This document shows, piece after piece, positions 1-5,338 of a stretch of 5,338 bases of DNA. The notes beneath the pieces were generated by a model, which saw only the letters and a list, made by a program, of their open reading frames with translations, searched no databases and was not told where the DNA came from. Where the stretch lies: assembly GCA_007130745.1 (NCBI GenBank), contig SLRW01000017.1:1-5338 (forward strand), written 5' to 3'. The position numbers and the translations under genes are program-made. How positions within the stretch are numbered: the stretch's first letter is position 1; every line of letters starts with the position of its first letter. The stretch is from Gammaproteobacteria bacterium. GTDB lineage: Bacteria; Pseudomonadota; Gammaproteobacteria; UBA5335; SLRW01.

Positions 1-2053
1 CATTCACCCCCGCATGCCAGTTGCGCTCCGGTGCCGGCTCAAAGAAGCGTCCGCCGAACTGATTAATGCGGACATTGCTGTTGTACTGCTCGTCGGTGAT
101 GTTGTTGAGCCCCGCCCAGGGTTCTACATGCCATTGCCCCCTGGCCCAACGCCAGGCGGTGCGGGCATTGACCACGCTGTGCCCGGAAACGCGTGTTTCA
201 TTAGCGTCATCGGCGTACAGATCGCCGGTGAGGTGCACATTGATCGCAGCCATATAGGGCTGATCCCGGCCCACACCAAACTCGAAAAAGGCCTGTTCCT
301 CGGGCAAACCGGGAATGCGATTGCCGCTGTAATCCTCACCATCGGCCTCGAAACGCCGGAACTCAAAACGCCCGGCGCTGAGCATGCCGTGGAACCAGGC
401 GCTGCCCCCCATCGCCAGATCAAAGGCCAGCTCCACGCCATCCCGCGCGGTGCGCCCGGCGTTGCGGAAAAAATCCCGTCCGCCACCGGCGTCCTGGAAA
501 GAGACCAGCTCATCGTCCACCCGCACCATGAAACCGGTCAGTTCGTAGTCGAGATTGTCCGCCACGCTCCCGCGCAAGCCCAGCTCCAGGCTTTCGGCCT
601 GCTCCGGCTCCACATCCGGGTTAAAACCACCGCCGCCCGGATTGGCGAATTCGGTGAAGGTGGGAGTTTCAAAGGAAGTTCCGACATTGGCAAAGGCACG
701 ATGAGCGGCAGTCAGTTTCAACCCGGTGCCGACAAACCAGCTGGCCTCCGTGAAACGTCGCTCACCGGAATCATCACCATCGGCCAGAAAACGATCATCA
801 ATTTCGAATTCGATGTCGTCATAACGCGCACCCAGGCTCAAATCCCAGCGCGGCGTCAGGGCGGTAACATTGCGCAGATACAGGCCGGCGCCCAATGCGC
901 TTTCAATCTGGTCCAGACGTAAATCGCCGCGCTGGCCCTGTTCATTGTCATAGCGCTGGCGATCATCGCGCTGGCGCTCAAGATCCAGCCCGATAACGAG
1001 CTGGTTATCCCGCCCGGCAATGCGGTCCAGCCGCGTGTACTGGATCCCGCCACCGCCAAAATCACGCTCAAACTCAACCATGCCGCCGTTTTCGAAGGGC
1101 AGGCGGTTGTCGAAGCTGCGCTGCAGGTAAAAGCCGCGCAACTCCAGACGCTGACGTTCATCGGGACGCAGCTCGTAGATCAAACCCAGCCGCCCCTGCT
1201 CGGCCGACTGGCCACCGTTAAATGTCAGGCTCTGTGGCCGTGCCTGGCGACGATTGTCCTCAACCTCGGCCTGCGTCAGTGACCCCGGGTCCTGCGTGTC
1301 CGGTGCATCCACGTAACTGAACAGCGCCGTCAGCGAAGACTGGGCGTCAAATTCGTAACTGGCTCGGGCATTGAGATTGCGTCGTTCGGCCTGGCTGTGA
1401 TCCCGGTAACCGTCCAGCCTGAAATCCGAAATACTCGTCGCCCAGTTCCACGGCCCCTTCTGATTGCCGGCACGCACGCCGGTGCGGCGCATGCCGTGCT
1501 GGCCGCCGGCCTGCTCCACTTCGAACTCACCTCCCGCTTCACCCGGACGGGTATACAGCCGCATCACCCCGCCCGAAGCATTGCCATACAGCGCCCCCGA
1601 GGGTCCGCGCAGGATTTCCATGCGCGCCAGCGCAAAAGGATCAATCATGTCTACCTGCGACTGGCCATCAACCAGGGTTTCGGGGATATCGTCCAGCAAC
1701 ACCCGGATGCCGCGAATACCAAAGGGCGAGCGAGCGCCGAAACCACGTATGGACACGCGCACATCCTGGGAAAAATTGTAGCGGTTCTGGGCAAATACGC
1801 CGGGCACCCCGGCCAGGGCTTCATCCAGGGCAATGCCCTGGGTGGCGCGGGCAATGGTGTGCGTATCCACCAGTGACACCGAGCCAGGCAGCTCCGCCAC
1901 CGGCTGGGCCAGGCGTTCGGCGGTCACGGTCACGGGCTCCAGCTCAGTGGCATCTTCCCCGGCAAGCGCCTTCGACATGCCGGCGCCGGCCAGTAAACAT
2001 CCGGTGGCAAGCAGTACGCCCGGAGACCGCGTCCAGAATTGCGCTATCACCAT
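1..2053 (-). CDS. TonB-dependent outer-membrane receptor, YncD/PqqU-like (3' end cut by window edge)
   Basis: This is a ligand-gated outer-membrane beta-barrel that imports a scarce nutrient using energy from TonB-ExbB-ExbD. The frame is open for 684 codons with no stop. Residues 1-31 look like a Sec signal peptide with likely cleavage after ALA31. A TonB-box-like segment (EPVTVTA, 39-45) follows. The plug domain spans about 50-165 and includes SIRGFGAR (101-108), the DGQ at 129-131 and EILRGPSGALYGNASGG (146-162). The rest is barrel, with SFETPT (460-465), LNNITDEQYN (649-658) and a terminal GRFFEPAPERNW segment (668-679). E. coli YncD, as I recall it, is about 700 residues and shares the FGARS..GIRGIR plug motif, DGYRDHS, DPG.LT, GDDSG and the end pattern, so only about 3-6 residues should be missing. 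YncD was recently renamed PqqU as a pyrroloquinoline quinone importer; older annotations suggest an iron-complex receptor. There is no extra N-terminal signalling domain between signal peptide and TonB box. Family assignment is firm; the substrate is inferred. The ATG is chosen for its ribosome-binding site and signal peptide. Confidence 0.93.
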   Translation of the reverse strand, partial: MVIAQFWTRSPGVLLATGCLLAGAGMSKALAGEDATELEPVTVTAERLAQPVAELPGSVSLVDTHTIARATQGIALDEALAGVPGVFAQNRYNFSQDVRVSIRGFGARSPFGIRGIRVLLDDIPETLVDGQSQVDMIDPFALARMEILRGPSGALYGNASGGVMRLYTRPGEAGGEFEVEQAGGQHGMRRTGVRAGNQKGPWNWATSISDFRLDGYRDHSQAERRNLNARASYEFDAQSSLTALFSYVDAPDTQDPGSLTQAEVEDNRRQARPQSLTFNGGQSAEQGRLGLIYELRPDERQRLELRGFYLQRSFDNRLPFENGGMVEFERDFGGGGIQYTRLDRIAGRDNQLVIGLDLERQRDDRQRYDNEQGQRGDLRLDQIESALGAGLYLRNVTALTPRWDLSLGARYDDIEFEIDDRFLADGDDSGERRFTEASWFVGTGLKLTAAHRAFANVGTSFETPTFTEFANPGGGGFNPDVEPEQAESLELGLRGSVADNLDYELTGFMVRVDDELVSFQDAGGGRDFFRNAGRTARDGVELAFDLAMGGSAWFHGMLSAGRFEFRRFEADGEDYSGNRIPGLPEEQAFFEFGVGRDQPYMAAINVHLTGDLYADDANETRVSGHSVVNARTAWRWARGQWHVEPWAGLNNITDEQYNSNVRINQFGGRFFEPAPERNWHAGVN

Positions 2054-2058
2054 AAGAT

Positions 2059-4098
2059 CTACCCCCTGTCTTCGAATTGTGTCACGGGCTCAGGCGGCGC
2101 CAGCAGACTGCGTTGCCTGAGCCGGTCAATCTCATCCCGCAACCTTGCGGCATCCTCGAATTCCAGATCACGGGCATGCTTGAGCATGCGCTGCTCCAGC
2201 TGGCTGATTTCGCGCAGTGCTTCTTCCGGCGACAGGGCCGGAGCGACATCGGTGGTGTTGTCGGCGAGGCGACTGCCTCGACCACGTGTGGCGCTGCTGC
2301 GCGCGCCTTCCATAATATCGGCCACCGCCTTGCGAATCCCCTGCGGGGTAATCCCGTATTCCTTGTTATGCGCCATCTGACGGGCACGCCGCCGCTCGGT
2401 TTCACCAATGGCGCGCTCCATGGAGCCGGTCATACGGTCAGCATAAAGTATGGCCCGGCCCTCGACGTTGCGCGCCGCGCGGCCAATGGTCTGGATCAGC
2501 GAACGATCCGAGCGCAGAAAGCCTTCCTTGTCGGCGTCCAGAATGGCCACCAGGGCTACTTCGGGCAGATCCAGCCCCTCGCGCAGCAGGTTAATGCCCA
2601 CCAGCACGTCAAACTCGCCCAGACGCAGGTCGCGCAGGATTTCGGTGCGCTCTACCGTATCAATATCCGAATGCATGTAGCGCACCCGGATGCCGTGTTC
2701 CTGAAGATATTCGCTCAGGTCCTCGGCCATACGTTTGGTCAAGGTGGTAACCAGCACCCGCTGGCCCGCCTCACCACAAAGCCGCGCCTCGGAGAGCAGG
2801 TCATCCACCTGGGTGCCGGCCGGGCGGACTTCTACTTTGGGATCCAGCAAGCCGGTCGGACGCACCACCTGGTCAATGATCTGACCGGAATGCTTGCGCT
2901 CGTAATCCGCCGGTGTGGCCGACACGTAAATAGTCTGCGGCGCAAGTCTCTCAAACTCCTCGAATGTCAGCGGCCGGTTGTCCAGCGCCGAGGGCAGACG
3001 GAAACCGTATTCCACCAGCGTCTGCTTGCGTGAGCGGTCCCCCTTGTACATGCCGCCGAGCTGGGGGATGGTGACATGGCTCTCATCAATGATCAGCACC
3101 GCTTCCGGCGGCACGTAGTCAAACAGGGTGGGCGGCGGCTCGCCCGGACCACGCCCTGAAAGATAGCGTGAATAATTCTCGATGCCTTGACAGTAACCGA
3201 GCTCCAGCATCATCTCGATATCAAAACGGGTGCGTTGCTCCAGGCGCTGGGCCTCGACCAGACGATCAGCGGCGCGCAGCTCCTCCAGGCGTAGTTTCAA
3301 TTCCAGCTTGATCTGGTCAATTGCCGCCAGCAGCCGTTCGCGGGGCGTTACGTAGTGGGACTTGGGATGAATGGTCAACCGTGGCACCGAGCGCTGCACC
3401 TCGCCGGTGAGCGGATCAAAATACGACAGCGCCTCGATTTCATCATCAAACAACTCTACCCGCACCGCATCGCGGTCGGAGTCGGCCGGATAAATATCGA
3501 TCACCTCGCCACGCACCCGGTAGGCGCCGCGGACCAGTTCCACTTCGTTGCGGGTGTATTGCAACTGGGCCAGCCGCCGCAGCAGTTCGCGTTGGTCGAT
3601 ACGCTCGCCGCGAATCAGATGCAACACCATGTTCAAATAGGCCTCGGGATCCCCCAGACCGTAAATCGCGGACACACTGGCGACAATTATGGTGTCGCTG
3701 TACTCCAGCAGCGACTTGGTAGCCGACAGGCGCATCTGCTCAATGTGCTCATTGATGGAGGCGTCTTTCTCGATGAAGGTATCCGAGGCCGGCACATAGG
3801 CTTCGGGCTGGTAGTAGTCATAGTAGGAGACGAAATATTCCACCCGGTTGCGGGGGAAGAACTCACGGAATTCGCCATAGAGCTGGGCGGCCAGGGTCTT
3901 GTTAGGCGCGAGCACGATGGCCGGGCGCTGCACCCGCTCGATGACATTGGCAATAGTGTAGGTCTTGCCCGAACCGGTTACCCCCAGCAACGTTTGCTGA
4001 CTCAACCCGTCTTCAAGCCCCTGCACCAGGGCCGCGATGGCCTCGGGCTGATCACCCGCCGGGCGGTATTGCGACTGCAAGCTAAAGCCGGTACTCAT
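2059..4098 (-). CDS. uvrB: UvrABC system protein B (excinuclease subunit, damage-verifying helicase)
   Basis: UvrB is the cytoplasmic core of nucleotide excision repair. UvrA delivers it to a lesion, it verifies damage by inserting its beta-hairpin between the strands, and it recruits UvrC for the dual incision. The 679-residue product is close to the E. coli length of about 673, and motif positions coincide. Walker A GVTGSGKT is at 39-46 (Lys45). The aromatic beta-hairpin YYDYYQPEAYVP is at 92-103, with FIEKD at 108-112. The Walker B-type DESH is at 338-341. SATP is at 393-396, GINLLREGLDLPE at 501-513 and motif VI QTIGRAARN at 536-544. A UvrC-binding UVR motif (about 627-662) includes LEFEDAARLRDEI (645-657). 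All expected motor residues are present, so the protein should be functional. The ATG gives the standard N-terminus ending in YRPAGDQPEAI. The receptor gene follows after 5 bases, and the aminotransferase diverges upstream. Confidence 0.99.
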   Translation of the reverse strand: MSTGFSLQSQYRPAGDQPEAIAALVQGLEDGLSQQTLLGVTGSGKTYTIANVIERVQRPAIVLAPNKTLAAQLYGEFREFFPRNRVEYFVSYYDYYQPEAYVPASDTFIEKDASINEHIEQMRLSATKSLLEYSDTIIVASVSAIYGLGDPEAYLNMVLHLIRGERIDQRELLRRLAQLQYTRNEVELVRGAYRVRGEVIDIYPADSDRDAVRVELFDDEIEALSYFDPLTGEVQRSVPRLTIHPKSHYVTPRERLLAAIDQIKLELKLRLEELRAADRLVEAQRLEQRTRFDIEMMLELGYCQGIENYSRYLSGRGPGEPPPTLFDYVPPEAVLIIDESHVTIPQLGGMYKGDRSRKQTLVEYGFRLPSALDNRPLTFEEFERLAPQTIYVSATPADYERKHSGQIIDQVVRPTGLLDPKVEVRPAGTQVDDLLSEARLCGEAGQRVLVTTLTKRMAEDLSEYLQEHGIRVRYMHSDIDTVERTEILRDLRLGEFDVLVGINLLREGLDLPEVALVAILDADKEGFLRSDRSLIQTIGRAARNVEGRAILYADRMTGSMERAIGETERRRARQMAHNKEYGITPQGIRKAVADIMEGARSSATRGRGSRLADNTTDVAPALSPEEALREISQLEQRMLKHARDLEFEDAARLRDEIDRLRQRSLLAPPEPVTQFEDRG
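2062..2067 (-). promoter_or_regulatory. Ribosome-binding site of the TonB-dependent receptor, inside the uvrB 3' end
   Basis: On the minus strand the bases read AGGGGG, 8 nt before the receptor ATG at 2053. The site lies in the last codons of uvrB, just before its TAG stop at 2061-2059. It decides the receptor start and implies that ribosomes finishing uvrB can re-initiate on the receptor. Confidence 0.75.
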
Positions 4099-4104
4099 TG
4101 CTGA

Positions 4105-4108
4105 TCCC
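4105..4108 (-). promoter_or_regulatory. Probable weak ribosome-binding site of uvrB
   Basis: The minus strand reads GGGA 6 nt before the uvrB ATG at 4098. A better Shine-Dalgarno match, AAAGGAA (4118-4112), lies further upstream at about 13 nt spacing, inside a palindrome. Which of the two is used cannot be settled from sequence. Confidence 0.4.
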
Positions 4109-4111
4109 GTG

Positions 4112-4128
4112 TTCCTTTGATCAAGGAA
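4112..4128. repeat. Palindrome in the uvrB leader
   Basis: Arms TTCCTT (4112-4117) and AAGGAA (4123-4128) are perfect complements around a 5-base centre. The inner TTGATCAA (4117-4124) is itself a perfect 8-base palindrome in the neighbouring register. It sits 13 bases upstream of the uvrB start codon. It could be an operator or a weak RNA hairpin in the uvrB leader; with only two G-C pairs per arm, RNA folding would be marginal. No regulator is recognised. Confidence 0.45.
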
Positions 4129-4157
4129 ATGCTGACTGATGTGCCGCGTCTCGGGCT

Positions 4158-4186
4158 TTGCCAGAGGGCCTGCATTCCCTTAGAAT
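4158..4186 (+). promoter_or_regulatory. Sigma70-type promoter of the aminotransferase gene
   Basis: A -35 element TTGCCA (4158-4163, 5 of 6 to TTGACA) and a -10 element TAGAAT (4181-4186, 5 of 6 to TATAAT) are separated by exactly 17 bases. Transcription would begin near 4193, leaving a leader of about 30 nt before the TTG start codon. Orientation and distance fit the downstream gene. On the opposite strand I found no comparably good promoter for uvrB. Confidence 0.75.
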
Positions 4187-4190
4187 ACAG
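4170..4190. promoter_or_regulatory. Imperfect inverted repeat over the -10 element, candidate operator
   Basis: Arms CTGCATTC (4170-4177) and GAATACAG (4183-4190) match at 7 of 8 positions around the 5-base centre CCTTA. The right half covers most of the -10 hexamer, so a bound repressor would block the aminotransferase promoter. The outer CTG...CAG recalls a LexA site, but 15 bases separate the triplets instead of 10, so I do not call it an SOS box. The regulator is unknown and chance is possible. Confidence 0.4.
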
Positions 4191-4212
4191 CGCCCCGCAA
4201 ACCACCACAGCT

Positions 4213-4216
4213 GAGG
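4213..4216 (+). promoter_or_regulatory. Ribosome-binding site supporting a TTG start
   Basis: GAGG lies 7 nt before the TTG at 4224. An in-frame TGA at 4212-4214 overlaps this site, and no ATG or GTG occurs between that stop and the TTG. Together these fix the aminotransferase start at the TTG. Confidence 0.8.
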
Positions 4217-4223
4217 TTGCCCC

Positions 4224-5338
4224 TTGAATATCCGACTCTCCGAGCGCGTCCAGAGAATCAAGCCTTCTCCTACCCTGGCCGTTACCGCCCGCGCCGCCGA
4301 ACTGCGCGCCGCCGGTCAGGATGTCATTGGTCTGGGAGCCGGTGAGCCGGATTTCGATACCCCGGAGCATATCAAGCAAGCCGCCAGTGACGCACTCGCC
4401 CGCGGCGAGACCAAGTACACGCCCGTTGACGGCACCCCGGCGCTGAAACAAGCCGTCATCGACAAGCTCCAGCGCGACAATAGCCTGGACTACAAGACGG
4501 ACCAGATTCTGGTCTCATGCGGAGCCAAGCAGAGTTTTTTCAACCTGGCCCAGGCGCTGCTCGACAGCGGCGACGAGGTGATTATACCTGCCCCATACTG
4601 GGTCTCCTACCCGGACATGGTGCTGATCGCCGATGGCAAGCCGGTGGTGGTCAGCGCCGGCATGGACCAGAACTTCAAGATCACACCCGAGCAACTGGAA
4701 GCCGCGATCACCCCGCGCACCCGGCTGCTGGTGCTGAACAGCCCTTCCAATCCCACCGGCGTGGCCTATACTCGCGCCGAGCTGCAGGCGTTGGGCGAAG
4801 TGCTCAAACAACACCCGGATATCCTCATCGCCAGTGACGATATTTACGAATACATCCTCTGGAACGATGAGGGCTTCAGCAATATCGCCATGGCCGTGCC
4901 GGAGCTCAAGGAGCGCACCATCGTCATCAATGGTGTCTCCAAGGGCTATTCCATGACCGGCTGGCGGGTCGGCTATGCCGCCGGACCGGCGGAGCTGATC
5001 AAGGCCATGAAAAAGGTGCAATCCCAGAGCACCTCCAACCCGGCCTCGCTTTCTCAGGCCGCTTCCGTGGCCGCGCTCAACGGCGATCACGACGAAGTCA
5101 ATAAAATGGTGGCCGCCTTCCGCGAACGCCATGACTTCGTGCATCACCGGCTCAACGAGCTGCCTGGGGTGGACTGCCTGCCTTCAGATGGCACTTTCTA
5201 CGCCTTCCCTTCCTTCCAGGGTGTAATTGATCGCCTCGACAAGGTGAACAATGACGTGGAACTGGGTGAATACCTGCTGGAACAGGCCGGCGTCGCGCTT
5301 GTGCCCGGCTCGGCCTTCGGCCTGGACGGTCACATGCG
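4224..5338 (+). CDS. Class I PLP-dependent aminotransferase, aspartate aminotransferase Ib type (3' end cut by window edge)
   Basis: This is a cytoplasmic, probably homodimeric enzyme that moves an amino group between an amino acid and a 2-oxo acid through pyridoxal phosphate (PLP), most likely aspartate/2-oxoglutarate or a related pair. The visible 371 codons begin MNIRLSERVQRIKPSPT, the usual Ib N-terminus. They contain the substrate-loop GLGAGEPDFDTP (36-47), KYTPVDGTPALK (64-75), the PLP phosphate-binding GAKQSFFN (100-107), Trp126, SPSNPTG (173-179, Asn176), DDIYE (205-209, Asp205 and Tyr208), and SKGYSMTGWRVGY (239-251). In that last motif Lys240 is the PLP-linking lysine and Arg248 binds its phosphate. 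DGTFYAFP and the closing PGSAFG also fit. Family length is about 390-400, so some 20-30 residues are missing, including the C-terminal arginine that binds the substrate carboxylate. Relatives include aspartate and prephenate aminotransferases and broader-range enzymes, so the substrate stays open. The TTG start is forced by an in-frame stop 9 bases upstream. The gene is divergent from uvrB. Confidence 0.95.
   Translation, partial: MNIRLSERVQRIKPSPTLAVTARAAELRAAGQDVIGLGAGEPDFDTPEHIKQAASDALARGETKYTPVDGTPALKQAVIDKLQRDNSLDYKTDQILVSCGAKQSFFNLAQALLDSGDEVIIPAPYWVSYPDMVLIADGKPVVVSAGMDQNFKITPEQLEAAITPRTRLLVLNSPSNPTGVAYTRAELQALGEVLKQHPDILIASDDIYEYILWNDEGFSNIAMAVPELKERTIVINGVSKGYSMTGWRVGYAAGPAELIKAMKKVQSQSTSNPASLSQAASVAALNGDHDEVNKMVAAFRERHDFVHHRLNELPGVDCLPSDGTFYAFPSFQGVIDRLDKVNNDVELGEYLLEQAGVALVPGSAFGLDGHM

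Noticed and set aside
14..922. A plus-strand open frame of about 300 codons opposite the receptor.
   Set aside because: It is antisense to a clearly coding receptor region, has no recognisable domain, and fits the long spurious frames common in GC-rich DNA.
1984..2010. A possible lipoprotein signal around Cys19 of the receptor.
   Set aside because: The residues before the cysteine (Ala-Thr-Gly) lack the usual Leu at -3, and a better signal-peptidase I site (ALA31) follows, as expected for a barrel protein.
2077..3033. A plus-strand open frame of about 318 codons opposite the 3' half of uvrB.
   Set aside because: It lies wholly antisense to conserved helicase motifs of UvrB and its translation shows no family features.
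3355..4104. A plus-strand open frame of about 249 codons opposite the 5' half of uvrB.
   Set aside because: It mirrors conserved UvrB codons, including the Walker A and beta-hairpin regions, and shows no independent coding signal.
4170..4190. An SOS (LexA) box.
   Set aside because: The CTG and CAG triplets are 15 bases apart, not 10, and the centre is not AT-alternating.
4172..4200. A uvrB promoter on the minus strand using TTGCGG (4200-4195) as -35.
   Set aside because: At 16-18 base spacing the would-be -10 bases match TATAAT poorly, and the alternative TATTCT (4187-4182) has no convincing -35.
4095..4451. A minus-strand open frame crossing the control region and the aminotransferase start.
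   Set aside because: It runs over the promoter and the conserved aminotransferase N-terminus and resembles no protein I recognise.
4515..5147. A minus-strand open frame of about 210 codons opposite the aminotransferase.
   Set aside because: It is antisense to the PLP-binding core of a well-supported gene, and its His/Gly-rich translation is typical of reverse-frame GC-rich sequence.

Overview
The window looks like chromosomal DNA of a GC-rich gammaproteobacterium. The outer-membrane receptor indicates a Gram-negative cell. The UvrB numbering matches Escherichia coli UvrB position by position through the motor motifs. From memory, a uvrB gene divergent from a class I aminotransferase is also the arrangement in Pseudomonas-type genomes. 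The genus cannot be named from this sequence alone. There are no RNA genes, insertion sequences, CRISPR arrays or phage genes, and the three genes share similar GC-rich codon use.

Layout: the minus strand carries two tightly packed genes. uvrB (2059-4098) is complete and encodes the DNA-damage-loading helicase of nucleotide excision repair. Five bases after its stop codon, a TonB-dependent outer-membrane receptor begins (2053 down to 1) and runs off the left edge with probably only a few residues missing. Its sequence resembles the E. coli YncD/PqqU family. Its ribosome-binding site lies inside the last codons of uvrB, so the pair is probably cotranscribed and may be translationally coupled.

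The plus strand carries one gene (4224 to the right edge), a class I PLP-dependent aminotransferase of the aspartate aminotransferase Ib type. It starts at a TTG codon and lacks only its last few dozen residues. Between it and uvrB lies a 125-base divergent control region (4099-4223). This holds a well-formed sigma70-type promoter for the aminotransferase, an imperfect inverted repeat over that promoter's -10 element, and a second palindrome in the uvrB leader. No standard LexA box is visible there.

The three genes serve different processes: DNA repair, outer-membrane uptake and amino-acid metabolism. The sequence gives no evidence that they form one pathway. I do not see a previously undescribed system here. 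The points most worth checking are the uvrB-receptor coupling, the receptor's substrate, and the two palindromes in the control region.
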